DNA of 64,000 nucleotides, from positions 8,845,885 through 8,909,884 of the forward strand of contig NW_024737068.1 in the NCBI RefSeq assembly GCF_018991925.1. The letters run 5' to 3'. Below, in pieces: positions 46,735 through 58,454 of this stretch (its first letter is position 1; each line of letters starts with the position of its first letter). The notes below the pieces were generated by a model. It was not told where the DNA came from and ran no database searches. It saw only the letters and a program-made list of their open reading frames with translations. The stretch is from Homarus americanus. Its lineage: Eukaryota; Arthropoda; Malacostraca; Decapoda; Nephropidae. The translations under genes and the position numbers were made by a program.

Positions 46735-48570
46735 GGGTGTCTACGTTTGGAGGAGAGGAGTTAGAGGTATGAATTATTGTGTGTGTGTGTGTAAGGGGGG
46801 AGGGAGGGAGTTAGGGGTATGGTGTGTGTGTGTGTGTGTGGGGGAGGGAGGGAGGGGTATGGTGTGTGGGTGTGGGGAGGGAGGGATGAGGGGTATGGTG
46901 TGTGGGTGTGGGGAGGGAGGGAGTTGGGGGTATGGTGTGTGTGTGTGTGTGTGTGGGGAGGGAGGGAGAGTTAGGGGTATGGTGTGTGTGTGTGTGGGGA
47001 GGGGAGGGAGGAGGGGGTGGGGGTGGTGTGTGTGTGTGTGTAAGGGGAGAGGGAGGGAGTTAGGGGTATGGTGTGTGTGTGTGTGTAAGGGGAGGGAGGT
47101 GGGGGTATGTTGTGTGTGTGTAGGGAGGGGGAGGGAGGAGGGATTAGAGGTATGGTGTGTGTGTGTGTGTGAGGGAGGGAGGGAGGGAGAGTGAGGTATG
47201 GTGTGTTGTTGTGTAGGGGAGGGAGGGGAGTTAGGGTATGGTGTGTGTGTGTGTAGGGAGGGAGGGGTGAGGGGTATGGTGTGTGTGTGTGGGGAGGGAG
47301 GAGTTAGGGGTATGGTGTGTGTGTAGGGAGGGAGGGAGGAGAGTTAGAGGTATGGTGTGTGTGTGTGTGGGGAGGGAGGAGGGAGGAGTAGAGGTATGGT
47401 GTGTGTGTGTGTGTAAGGGGAGGGAGGAGGGAGGAGGAGTTAGAGGGTATGGTGTGTGTGTGGGAGGGAGGGAGGAGTTAGAGGTATGGTGTGTGTGTGT
47501 GTGTGTGTATGGGGGAGAGTAGGGGTATGAGGTGTGTGTGTGTGTGGGAGGGAGGGAGGGAGGAGTTAGAGGTATGTGGTGTGTGTGTAGGGAGGGAGGG
47601 AGGGAGTTAGAGGTATGGTGTGTGTGTGTGTAAGGGAGGGAGGAGATTAGAGGTATGGTGTGTGTGTGTGTGTGTGTGGGGAGGGAGGGAGGATTAGAGT
47701 ATGGTGTGTGTGTGTGTGTAAGGGAGAGGGAGGGAGGGGGTATGGTGTTTTGTGTATGAGGAGGGGAGAGGGTAATATTGTGTGTGTGGAGGGAGGGAGG
47801 GAGGAGTTATGGTGTGTGTGTTGTGGGGAGGGAGGGAGGGAGGGGTATGTGTGTGTGTGTGTGGGGAGGGAGGGGTATGGTGTGTGTGTGTGTGTGTAGG
47901 GAGGGAGGGAGGGAGGGTATGGGGTGTTGTGTGTGTGAGGGAGGGAGGGACAGAGTTAGAGGTATGGTGTGTGTGTGTGTGTAAGGGAGGGGGCGGGAGT
48001 TAGGGGTATGGTGTGTGTGTGTGTGGGGAGGGGGAGGGAGTTCGAGGTATTGGTGTGTGTGTGTAAGGGAGGGGGAGGAGGAAGTTAGAGGTATGGTGTG
48101 TGTGTGTGTGTGGAGAGGAGGGAGGGAGGGATTAGAGGTATGGGGTGTGGTTGTGTGTGTGTGGAGGAGGGAGGGAGGAGGGAGTTAGAGGTATGGTGTG
48201 TGTGTGTGTAGGGGAGGGAGGGAAGGAGGGATTAGGGGTGTGGTGTGTGTGTGTGTGTGTAAGGGAGGGAGGGAGTTCGAGGTATGGTGTGTGTGTGTGT
48301 GGGGAGGGAGGGAGGGAGGAGGGTTAAGTATGGTGTGTACGTTTGGAGGGAGGGAGGGAGGAGAGAGTTTAGGGTATGATTGTGTGTGTGTGTGTAGGGA
48401 GGGGAGGGAGGGAGTTAGAGGTATGGTGTGTGTGTTGGAGGGAGGGAGGGGAGAGGATTAGGGGGTATGGTGTGTGTGTGTGTGTGTGTGTAGGGAGGGA
48501 GGGAGAGTTAGGGAGTATGGTGTGTTGTTGTGTAGGGGAGGGAGGGAGGTAGGGAGGAGGTGTGGTGTGT
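46735..48570. repeat. Compound (GT)n-GGGAGGGA minisatellite, 1.8 kb
   Basis: The unit is TTAGAGGTATGGTGTGTGTG, further GT, then AGGGAGGGAGGGAG, 38-55 bases long, about 40 copies. Both inner tracts vary in length. Repeated G-runs give strong G-quadruplex potential on the plus strand. Frames of 60-150 codons are artefacts. Confidence 0.95.
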
Positions 48571-48603
48571 CTTCTTTTCTCAATCTACCTCTCCTCCTTA
48601 CCT

Positions 48604-48635
<32 letters not shown>

Positions 48636-48920
48636 TCTACCTCCTCCTCACCTGCTTCCTCTCCCATAACAAAGACACATCAAATATTATGGCGATAAAT
48701 CTGTTTTATTTTATTTTTCCCACACAAAACAAACACTCCCCCGCACACACACAAACACACAAAAAAGTAAACAAACTTGTATCTCTTTTCAAATGTAAAT
48801 ATCTTGTGTTGGGTCGTTCATGGGTCAAAGTTTAGTGGGGGTATTATTTTGTGTAATATATGTAAAGACGATCAGAGATATCTCAAATAGGACCAAACTT
48901 AGGGTGTTTACTCTTGTATC
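48571..48920. other. CTTCC-rich then single-copy DNA
   Basis: Pyrimidine tract to 48,665, then AT-rich DNA. No gene. Confidence 0.55.
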
Positions 48921-50875
48921 GTGGGAGGGTGTAATGAAACTCCAGTGTGTGTTGTGGGAGGTGTAATGGAACTCAGGGTGTTGTGGGAGGGTGTAATGGA
49001 ACTCAGGGGTGTGGGGGGTGTAATGGAACTCAGGGTGTTGTGGGAGGTGTAATGGAACTCAGGGTGTTGTGGGGGGTGTAATGGACTCAGGGTGTTGTGG
49101 GGGTGTGAATCAGTGTGTTGGGGGGTGTAATGGACTCAGGGTGTTGTGGGAGGTGTAATGGAACTCCAGGGTGTTGTGGGGTGTAATGGACTCAGGTGTG
49201 TGGGAGGTGTAATGAAAACTCCAGTGTGTTGTGGGGAGGGTGTAATGGAACTCCAGGGTGTTGTGGGGGGTGTAATGAACTCAGGGTGTTGTGGGAGGTG
49301 TAATGGAACTCCAGGGTGTTGTGGGAGGTGTAATGAAACTCCAGTGTGTTGTGGGAGGTGTAATGGAACTCCAGGGTGTTGTGGGAGGGTGTAATGGAAA
49401 TTCCAGGGTGTTGTGGGGGTGTAATGGAACTCAGGGGTGTTGTGGGAGGTGTAATGGAACTCCAGGGTGTTGTGGGGAGGTGTAATCGACTCAGGGTGTT
49501 GTGGGGGTGTAATGGAACTCAGGGTGTTGTGGGGGTGTAATGGAACTCCAGGGTGTTGTGGGAGGGTGTAATGGAACTCAGGGTGTGTGGGAGGGTGTAT
49601 GAACTCAAGGGTTGTGGGAGGTGTAATGGAACTCCAGGGTGTTGTGGGAGGGGTGTAATGGAACTCCAGGTGTTGTGGGAGGGTGTAATGGAACTCAGGG
49701 TGTGGGAGGGTGTAATGAAACTCCAGGGTGTTGGGAGGGTGTAATGGAACTCCAGGGTGTTGTGGGAGGTGTAATGAAACTCCAGGGTGTTGTGGGGAGG
49801 GTGTAATGGAACTCCAGGGTGTTGTGGGAGGGTGTAATGGAACTCAGGGTGTTGTGGGAGGGTGTAATGAAACTCAGGGTGTTGTGGGAGGGTGTAATGG
49901 AACTCAGGGTGTGGGAGGGTGTAATGGAACTCCAGGGTGTTGTGGGGTGTAATGGAACTCCAGGGTGTTGTGGGAGGGTGTAATGGAACTCCAGGGTGTT
50001 GTTGTGGGGGTGTAATGGAACTCCAGGGTGTTGTGGGAGGGTGTAATGGAACTCCAGGGTGTTGTGGGGGGTGTAATGGAACTCCAGGGTGTTGTGGGAG
50101 GTGTAATGGAACTCCAGGTGTTGTGGGGGTGTATGGAACTCCAGGTGTTGTGGGGGTGTAATGGAACTCCAGGGTGTTGTGGGGGGTGTAATGGAACTCC
50201 AGGGTGTTGTGGGGGTGTAATGAAACTCCAGGGTGTTATGGAGGGGTGTAATGGAACTCAGGGTGTTGTGGGGAGGGTGTAATGGAACTCCAGGGTGTTG
50301 TGGGGGTGTAATGGAACTCCAGGGTGTTGTGGGAGGTGTAATGAAACTCCAGGGTGTTGTGGGAGGGTGTAATGGAACTCAGGGTGTTGTGGGAGGGTGT
50401 AATGAAACTCCAGGGTGTTGTGGGAGGGTGTAATGGAACTCCAGGGTGTTGTGGGAGGGTGTAATGGAACTCCAGGGTGTTGTGGGGAGGGTGTAATGAA
50501 ACTCAGGGTGTGGGGAGGGTGTAATGGAACTCCAGGGTGTTTGGGGAGGTGTAATGGAACTCCAGGGTGTTGTGGGGGTGTATGGAACTCCAGGTGTTAG
50601 TGGGAGGGTGTAATGGAACTCCAGGGTGTTGTGGAGGTGTAATGAAACTCAGGGTGTTTGGGAGGTGTAATGGAACTCCAGGGTGTTGTGGGAGGTGTAA
50701 TGAAACTCAGGGTGTTGTGGGAGGGTGTAATGGAACTCCAGGGTGTTGGGGAGGTGTATGAAACTCAGGTGTTGGGGGGTGTAATGGAACTCCAGGGTGT
50801 TGTGGGGGTGTAATGGAACTCCAGGGTGTTGTGGGGGTGTAATGGAACTCCAGGGTGTTGTGGGAGGGTGTAAGA
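48921..50875. repeat. About 31-bp minisatellite, about 64 copies
   Basis: The unit contains GGTGTAATGGAACTCCAGGG then TGTTGTGGGAG. G-run length (GGGAGGG, GGGGG, GGGGAGG) and CTCCAGG versus CTCAGG are the main variants. Frames of 60-85 codons are artefacts. Confidence 0.96.
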
Positions 50876-51050
50876 GGCTCCAGGGAAGGACGTGGGTGGG
50901 TGGGGAGCCTCTAGGGTGTACATCAGGTGTAGGTCGTCGTCAGCGGAACCTATTAAGTTATCATTCACCTGTCTGTCAGTCATCACCACCTGCCACCTCT
51001 CATTATCCACTCCAGGTACCTCTATTGGCCTAAATTATCCACCCCCAAAA

Positions 51051-51200
51051 AGTTAAATATCCGTCAAAATTGGTAAAGTATCCGTCAAAAAAGGTTAAAT
51101 ATCCGTCAAAAAATGTAAAATATCCATAAAAAAAAGGTAAAATATCCATAAAAAAAGTTAAATATCCGTCAAAAAATTTTAAAATATCTGTCAAAAAGGT
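51051..51200. repeat. About 21-bp AT-rich minisatellite, 7 copies
   Basis: The unit is AAATATCCGTCAAAAAAGGT, with CCGTC/CCATA variants. Confidence 0.94.
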
Positions 51201-51417
51201 AAAATAAGGTTAAAAGATTAACTTATACTTTTTTCTAATTTATTTTGGTTATTTTTGTATTTATCTGGTATACCTATTTTAAACCACTAAATAGGGATAA
51301 TAATTCAATTAAAAGTTAAACCCCATTTTTTTTTCGATTTTAAGATATATTTTTTTTAATGGCTGTTTATTAAATCGTGTCTAGGTTAGGTTAGGTTGAT
51401 AAATAAATTTGCCTTCT
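51201..51417. other. AT-rich DNA with a short TTAGG run
   Basis: Two or three TTAGG units at about 51,382-51,397. No gene. Confidence 0.6.
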
Positions 51418-51420
51418 TTC

Positions 51421-51486
<66 letters not shown>

Positions 51487-51538
51487 AATATATCTATCTA
51501 TCTATCTATCTGTGTCTTTAAATGTTTATCACGAAAGG

Positions 51539-51608
<70 letters not shown>
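51418..51608. repeat. (TATC)n and (CA)n
   Basis: TATC tetramers at 51,418-51,513 and CA dinucleotides at 51,544-51,608. Confidence 0.97.
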
Positions 51609-51611
<3 letters not shown>

Positions 51612-52015
51612 CCAGCACCGATATGACACGATGGCTTATTATTTTCCCGGGCAATAAGGACATTCATCCTCAGGTAACATAATGATCATTGTCCCAGCGT
51701 CTAGCACCGTTGTTCTCGTTACTACGGACTCTCGTGGCTTGACACTCTCTTGGCGCAGCAAAGTCCCTGAGAGTGTGAAAATAAACAAAGGTGAATTTCT
51801 TAGTTATTATGGTAATTAGAGGTCAGGATGAAGGTCACCTGGGAGGTAGATGGTGGTGGGGAAGGGAGAGGGAAGGTTAAGTTGTGGGGGAAAGGGGGAG
51901 GAGGTAGGTAGTGGGAGGTTGGGAAGGAAAGGAGGTCTGGGGAGGAAAGAGGTAGGGGAGTTTGTGTGGGGAGATGGGGAGATAGTTGGTGGGGAGGGGT
52001 GATAGTGCTGGAAAA
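51609..52015. other. Single-copy then G-rich DNA
   Basis: No gene. GGGGAGG/GGGAAGG patches at 51,850-52,005. Confidence 0.55.
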
Positions 52016-52056
<41 letters not shown>

Positions 52057-52072
52057 GCGCGTCTGTCTGTCC
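52016..52072. repeat. (GTCT)n microsatellite
   Basis: About 13 units with one GCGC interruption. Confidence 0.96.
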
Positions 52073-52362
52073 TGTGTTAGTGTGTTAGTATTATATGTAT
52101 AGATATGTATAAATGTATATAACTAAATATCATACACGTATACATACCAACAAAATAAATTAGAAAAAACATTTACAATTCCCTGAAGAACAAAGAAAAG
52201 AACAAAAGAACAAACAGACAGACACAGAAGAACAACACCTAGAAAGGATTTATTCACATGATTAATTTTCATGTGACGGGGATTTAATTCAGATTTTTTC
52301 CCCACTTCTGGTCCCTCACACCGGATTAGTCACGCTAGAGTTAATCCCTGGTTAGGATAAAT
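52073..52362. other. AT-rich single-copy DNA
   Basis: No gene recognised. Confidence 0.55.
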
Positions 52363-52412
52363 TAGGTTAGGTTAGGTTGGTTAGGTTAGGTTAGGTTAGG
52401 TTAGGTTAGGTT
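52363..52412. repeat. TTAGG pentamer run
   Basis: About ten clean pentamers with one GGTTGG variant. Confidence 0.96.
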
Positions 52413-52473
52413 GAGAGATAGTGTGGTTGTGATTTTTACGTCAATAGATATAGGTGTTATAAGTGTTATCCTT

Positions 52474-53096
<623 letters not shown>

Positions 53097-54283
53097 TCCC
53101 TCTGCCTCCTCCCTCCCTCCCTCCTCCCTCCCTCCTCCCCTCCTCTCCTCCCTCTCTTTTCTCCCTCCCTCCTCCCTCCTCCCCCCCCTCCCTTTCTCCT
53201 CTCCTCCCTCCCTCCCTCCCTCCCTTCCTCCTTCCTCCCTTCTCCCTCCCTTTCTCCTCCTCCCTCCCTCCCTCCCTCCCTCCCTCCCTCTCTTTCTCCT
53301 CCCTCCCTCCCTCCCTCCTCCCTCTTCCTCCCTCCCTCCCTCTCTCCCTCTCTCCTCCCTCCCTCCCTTCCTTCCCCTCCTTCCTCCCTCCTTTCTCCTC
53401 CCTTTCTCCCTCCTTCCTCCTTCCCTCCCTTCCCTCCTCCCTTCCTCCTTCTCTTTCTCCCCCTCCTCCTTCCTCCCTCTCTTTCTCCCCTCCCTCCCTC
53501 CCTCCCCCCCTCCCTTTCTCCCTCTATCCCTCCTCCCTCCCTCCTCCCTCCCTTCTCCTTCCCTCCCTTCCTCCCTCCGTCCCTCCCTCCCTCCCTCCTC
53601 CCTCCCTCCCTCCCTCTCTTTCTCCCTCCTCCTCCCTCCCTCTCTCCCTCCCTCCCCTCCCTCTCTCCCCTCTCTCCCTCCCTCCCTCCCTCCCCTTCCT
53701 CCTTCCCTCCCTTCCTCCCTCCTTTCTCCCTCCCTTCCTCCTTCCCTCCCTTCCTCCCTCCCTTCCTCCTCTCTTTCTCCCCCTCCCTCCCTTCCTCCCT
53801 CTCTTTCTCCTCCTCTCTTTCTCCCCTCTCTCCCTTTCTCCCTCCCTCCCCTCCCTCCCTCCCCCTCTCTCCCTCCCTTCCTCCCTCCCTCCCTCCCTCC
53901 CTCCCTCCCCTCCCTCCCTCCTCCTCCCTCCTCCCTCCCTTCCTCCCTCCCTTTCTCCCTCCTTCCTCCTTCCTCCCTTCCTCCTCCCTTCCTCCCTTCC
54001 TCTTTCCCCCCCTCCCTCCCTTCCTCCCTCTCCTCTCTCCCTCTCTTTCCCCTCCTCTCTTTCTCCCCCCTCCCTCCTCTCCCTCCCTCCCTCCCCTCCC
54101 TCCCTCCCTCCCTCCCCTCCCTCCCTCCCCTCTCTCCCTCCCCTCCCTCCCTCCCTCCCTCCCTCCCCTCCCCTTCCTCCCTCCCTTTCTCCCTCCCTTC
54201 CTCCTTCCCTCCCCTACCTCCCTCCTTCCTCCTTCTCTCCTCCCCCCTCCCTCCTCCCCTCCCTCCCTCTCCTCCCTCCCTCA
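53097..54283. repeat. Polypyrimidine CCCTCC/TTCC tract, 1.2 kb
   Basis: Almost only C and T on the plus strand for nearly 1,190 bases, built on CCCT tetramers with CTTTCTCC interruptions. Triplex (H-DNA) potential is high. Frames of 430 and 570 codons on opposite strands are artefacts. Confidence 0.97.
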
Positions 54284-54360
54284 GGAAAGGTAGGCCACCC
54301 ACAGTTCTCTCACGAATACCGGGGTCAGAAATGCAAATGTGGGTGACCTGCTGATGACTT

Positions 54361-54364
54361 GTGT

Positions 54365-54418
<54 letters not shown>
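54361..54418. repeat. (GT)n microsatellite
   Basis: Perfect GT dinucleotides. Confidence 0.97.
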
Positions 54419-54419
<1 letters not shown>

Positions 54420-54474
54420 TAAGCACTTCAAGCATAACCGAACATAACTGTAACGATATTTTAAAAGCAATAAG

Positions 54475-54475
<1 letters not shown>

Positions 54476-54504
<29 letters not shown>
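54476..54504. repeat. (CT)n microsatellite
   Basis: Perfect CT dinucleotides. Confidence 0.96.
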
Positions 54505-54509
<5 letters not shown>

Positions 54510-54603
54510 ACCTTCCCTCAATACAAATTCAACCTATGTCATCCTCCGCCCTCTTTGTTTATTAATACAATGTAAAAATAATAGCTCCAACCAACCCTTA
54601 TTA

Positions 54604-54645
<42 letters not shown>
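54604..54645. repeat. (CA)n microsatellite
   Basis: Perfect CA dinucleotides. Confidence 0.97.
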
Positions 54646-54647
<2 letters not shown>

Positions 54648-54940
54648 CATTTATAAAGCCTCTGTAAATGTCGACCCTATAGCCTAGTATCCGTATAATA
54701 AGAGACTGTATTATGTGTAATTAAATACGGAAATAGTGTATGTTACTTTATTGTTATGGCTTGTGTAGTGAAAGACTGGGTGGTGTAGTGTATAGTGAGG
54801 GTGTATAGTGTGAGTGTATAGTGAAGGTAAATGGTGTATGGTGTATGTTTTCTAAATATGTTGGGTTATATTTTTTGTATTACTGAATGAATAATAATTT
54901 GAGGTATTTTTGTTGTTGTGTGATACTGTTATCACCACTT
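54646..54940. other. AT-rich DNA with GTGTATAGTG repeats
   Basis: Four or five copies of AGTGTATAGTGAGG-like words at 54,770-54,850. No gene. Confidence 0.6.
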
Positions 54941-55612
54941 ACACCGCTACTACCACCACAACCACCATTACCACCTACTGTACACCACCACCACCACCAC
55001 CACCACCTACACCACAACCACCATACCACCTACTGTACACCACCACCACCACCTACACCACCACAACCACCATTACCACCACACCTCACCTGTACACCAC
55101 ACACCACCACCACCACCACCACTACCACAACCACCATTACCACCATTACCACCACTACCTACTGTACACCACCACCACCACCACCACCACCTACACCACC
55201 AACCACCATTACTACCACTACCACCCACCTGCACCACCACCACCACCAACACCACACACACCACAACCACCATTACCAACTACCACCACCACCACCACAA
55301 CCACCACCACTACCAACACCCCACTACCACCACCCTACCACCACCACTACCACCACTAACCACCACATACCTCCAACCCACCACACCACCACACACCAAC
55401 ACCACCACCTACACCACCACCACCACCACCACCACTACCCACCTACCACCACCACCACCACCTACACCACCACCCACCACCACCACCAACACCACCACTA
55501 CCACCACCACACACCTACACCACCCCACACACCACACCCACCACACACCACCATACCACACCACCTACACCACCACTACCACCTACACACACCCCACCAC
55601 ACACCACCGTCT
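54941..55612. repeat. (ACC)n-rich array
   Basis: CACCACCACC with CATTACC, CTACACC and CTACTGTACACC units. Frames of 335 and 149 codons are artefacts. Confidence 0.95.
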
Positions 55613-55914
55613 ATCAACACCGGACACTCACTTCCTGGAGGGATGAAGGAGGGGACTGTGGGGGGTGGAGGTGGGGAGGATTGGCCGGGTTGGGGAGGGG
55701 GTGGGGTTGATGGGGCGATGGTGTGTGGTTATCAGTTGTTGTGGGGAAGAAGGAGGTGTTGGTGTGGGGTAAAGAAGCGTGAAGGAGTTGTGAGGGAGGG
55801 AAGGGGAGGGAGGAGATTATCCCCGAAGAGGTGGAGTAGGATGAATGAAGAGGGTAGGAAGGGGAGAAAGGATAAGGAAAGAAGAGATTTATAAAGTGAC
55901 ACATTTTACGAGAG

Positions 55915-55915
<1 letters not shown>
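55613..55915. other. G-rich then purine-rich DNA
   Basis: GGGGTGG patches and GGGAGGAAGG. No gene supported. Confidence 0.55.

Positions 55916-55946
<31 letters not shown>
55916..55946. repeat. (CTGT)n microsatellite
   Basis: About seven units. Confidence 0.95.
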
Positions 55947-56052
55947 GACCCCTGATATGCCGTCTTAAATTAAACTTATATTAACTATGAATTAACTGGT
56001 ACTTAAGGTGATATGTAAGTGTTAGTGTCTGGTGACGTGTGTAAGAGAGTGG

Positions 56053-56341
56053 CCAATCACAGAGAACCAAGAGTTATCCATGACCAACCAACGTGAAGTA
56101 TAAGGTAAGAGTAACCAATCACAGAGGACCGAGAGCTAGCCATAACCCAATCAACGTGAACGATCAGCACAGAGTAGCAAATCAGTGAACCCCCCCCCTA
56201 CAAGCGGCCCATCAACCAATCAGCGGGTCATACAAGCGGCTCATCAACCAATCAGCGGGTACCACAAGAGATCCATTAACCAATGAGCGCGTACCACAAA
56301 CAACCTGTCTTGTTTTTCTGGCCGCTTGTTCCCTTATAAAA
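56053..56341 (+). promoter_or_regulatory. Periodic CCAAT array ending in a TATA box
   Basis: CCAAT occurs at 56,053, 56,115, 56,147, 56,216, 56,248 and 56,280. Degenerate versions at 56,084 (CCAAC) and 56,178 (CAAAT) fill the gaps, giving eight positions on a 31-32-base beat with one 38-base step at a C-run. The last three units share AACCAATCAGCGGGT or close to it. TATAAAA (56,335-56,341) lies 51 bases past the final CCAAT, normal promoter geometry, and would place initiation in the (CT)n tract after it. CCAAT binds NF-Y; several in phase is seen in histone and cell-cycle promoters. No long open frame follows. It may instead be a minisatellite whose unit contains CCAAT. Confidence 0.5.

Positions 56342-56345
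<4 letters not shown>

Positions 56346-56402
<57 letters not shown>
56346..56402. repeat. (CT)n microsatellite
   Basis: Perfect CT dinucleotides starting five bases after the TATA box. (CT)n/(GA)n next to promoters can bind GAGA factor in arthropods. Confidence 0.97.
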
Positions 56403-56408
<6 letters not shown>

Positions 56409-56530
56409 TGTTTATTAAAGCCTTTCATTTCCCTCCTCTTTGTCTCTCTTTTCTATTTATTTTTCTTCTTTTATTCCCCTTTTCAATTCTTGCTTCCTCA
56501 TTCATTTCTTCTCTTCCATCTTTTTTGTGA

Positions 56531-56563
<33 letters not shown>

Positions 56564-56613
56564 GCTCTTTTAATGGCGTCGAATTATGTTGATACGCAAA
56601 TCCTAATAATGAG

Positions 56614-56614
56614 T

Positions 56615-56648
<34 letters not shown>
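56614..56648. repeat. (GTA)n microsatellite
   Basis: About eleven GTA triplets. A 25-codon frame from the ATG at 56,573 (MASNYVDTQILIM) reads into it as poly-Val and stops at once. Confidence 0.95.
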
Positions 56649-56654
56649 GTTAGT

Positions 56655-56765
56655 TTACGTCATGTTAGGTTAGGTTAGGTTTAGGTTAGGTTAGCTTTAG
56701 GTTAGGTTAGGTTAGGTTAGGTTAGGTTAGCTTTAGGTTAGGTTAGGTTAGGTTAGGTGAGGTGA
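56655..56765. repeat. TTAGG run with CTTTAGG punctuation
   Basis: TTAGG pentamers interrupted twice by AGCTTTAGG, so it is itself a short higher-order repeat. Confidence 0.95.
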
Positions 56766-56953
56766 GGTGATATCAACTAATTCTCATTTTCTTTATGCCA
56801 TCTGTTGTCCTATAATGAATATCGCGGGGGTGTAGCAGCTCCCCCTCGTGTACCTCACAACCCACCCTAACCCACTGAGAAAAATCTGAATAAACACAGA
56901 GGCTCAGACTGAATAACAGATTTAGCTGAGGATCGGAATTGATCTTAGTAGCT
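56766..56953. other. Single-copy DNA
   Basis: No gene seen. Confidence 0.5.
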
Positions 56954-57220
56954 GAGCTCAGGTAAGACGAGATTAATCAAGGTGACGGACGACTCAGATG
57001 AGATTAGGAAACAAAACTCGGATTAATACACTGAGATTAAATAGGTTAAACCATAGAAGATGTAGCCAGATGAGATTAGGTGAGATTAGTAATACTGAGC
57101 ACAGGTGAAAAGAGATTAATTAAGGTTTGGACGACTCAGGTGAGATTAGGACACGAAAATAGGACTATAACACTGAGATTAATTGGGTAAATCAGAGAAA
57201 ACTTAACCCGATGTGATTAG
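56954..57220. repeat. Diverged 143-bp tandem duplication
   Basis: Copy one starts at 56,954 and copy two at 57,097. Shared blocks in order: GAGC-CAGGT, GAGATTAAT, GGACGACTCAG, TGAGATTAGGA, ACACTGAGATTAA and GA-GTGATTAGG-like ends. The smaller word GAGATTAGG recurs within each copy. Confidence 0.85.
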
Positions 57221-57659
57221 GGGATACCTCAGTAAGATAGGATGAGATTCGTGACGGTGTATCTGTTACGGAGATAAGGAGATGAGATAGAAGGCGATAA
57301 ACGAGGGGCATGAAGGCAAACGAAGAGGGAACAGTAGAAAATAATGAGAAGATGGGACAGATACAAATGCTGATGTAGAGAGGAAGAGGAAAAGAAGAAG
57401 AAGGTATAGCAGAGGTCTAGGAGGAGAAGAAGGAAGAGTAGAAGGAAGTATTGCATAGATTAGAAAGAAAAGGAGCGCAGATATCTACGAAGAGAAAGAG
57501 GTATAGCAGTTATCTAGGAGCAAGAGAGAGGAGGAGAAAGAGGAGTCGACATATAGCTGTGCTCTAGGGAGGTGATACTGTATATAGTTGTGATCAAGAG
57601 AGGAAGAAGAGGAGGAGGTGGTGATATTTAGCAGTACTCGAGGGAGGAGGAGGAGGAGG
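57221..57659. other. Purine-rich DNA, no gene seen
   Basis: GAGGAAGAGG/GGAGAAG composition with loosely repeated TATAGCAGTxxTCTAGGAG words at 57,405-57,640. Confidence 0.55.
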
Positions 57660-57804
57660 AGGAGGTGGGACATGACAGGCGAACGAACGGACGCCCAACC
57701 GTTTGGCCAGGGCTTGAAAAACGCCGCTCTCCTGGGGGTCCAACATCGCATTCACTGTCCTCACCCCCTGAATTTGGCCGCTTTTGAGAGGAACCTTCTG
57801 CCGG

Positions 57805-57806
<2 letters not shown>
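57660..57806 (-). other. Possible coding exon, unrecognised
   Basis: A short GC-rich, non-repetitive stretch between (GAG)n and (CT)n. On the minus strand it reads about 48 residues of ordinary composition, including KVPLKSGQIQGVRTVNAMLD, ESGVFQALAKRLGV and RSFACHV. No family recognised, and no splice sites are certain. The plus strand is open too, which weakens the case. Confidence 0.2.
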
Positions 57807-57876
<70 letters not shown>

Positions 57877-57927
57877 TCATAGCGGCTGCACCCTGACCCA
57901 TGACACACACACACACACACACACACA
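57807..57927. repeat. (CT)n then (CA)n
   Basis: CT dinucleotides at 57,807-57,873 and CA at 57,903-57,927, with 29 bases between. Confidence 0.97.
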
Positions 57928-58348
57928 AACACTAACGGGGGCTCAACACCTTCCTCCGCCAACACCACTTAACCTATCACCTATTGCCGCCTCTGTACTT
58001 CGTCAGGAGAGGAAGTAATAGTGAAATATTGTTCTAAGATTTTTTTTTCAAAGTTTTCCTGAAAATCCTGATTATTTAAAGTGAATTAAGTGAATTTTTA
58101 CGGTACTTTCAGGTGTTTTATTTAATATATTTTCGTCCGAAACTTTCTGAAACGCGAGAGGAAACGAGAGGAAAAAGCTCTAAAAGGACCGGGAAGGAGA
58201 GAGAGAGAGAGAGAGAGAGCATTTTGTGCGTTTTATTCAGGAGGTCAATGTTGGGATGGTTGTGTATTGTGCCACCAGGGAGGATCATATTACCCGCTCA
58301 TGTTTTGTCGCCGTTTATAGTGAATTACGCTCGCCCAAGAGGAGGACG
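57928..58348. other. Mostly single-copy DNA with short (GA)n
   Basis: GA dinucleotides at 58,197-58,219. TTTTATTCAG at about 58,233-58,242 looks like a splice acceptor. No gene confirmed. Confidence 0.5.
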
Positions 58349-58454
58349 ATGATGGCTCTCGGCTCCCACAACGGATCACCGCCCTCAACCATTACTCAAA
58401 CTGGAACTAACTCATCAATATTTACGTTTACTACACCGGAGGAATCTTTGCAGG
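58349..58454 (+). other. Possible first coding exon
   Basis: Two in-frame ATGs (58,349 and 58,352) open a non-repetitive 35-residue frame, MMALGSHNGSPPS then TITQTGTNSSIFTFTTPEES, ending at a plausible donor AGG|GTGACG (58,455). The frame is open upstream too. Ser/Thr-rich, disordered-looking. No family recognised. Confidence 0.2.

Noticed and set aside
46733..47194. A 153-codon protein starting at a strong Kozak ATG
   Set aside because: After about 15 residues it is a pure reading of the GT/GGGA minisatellite.
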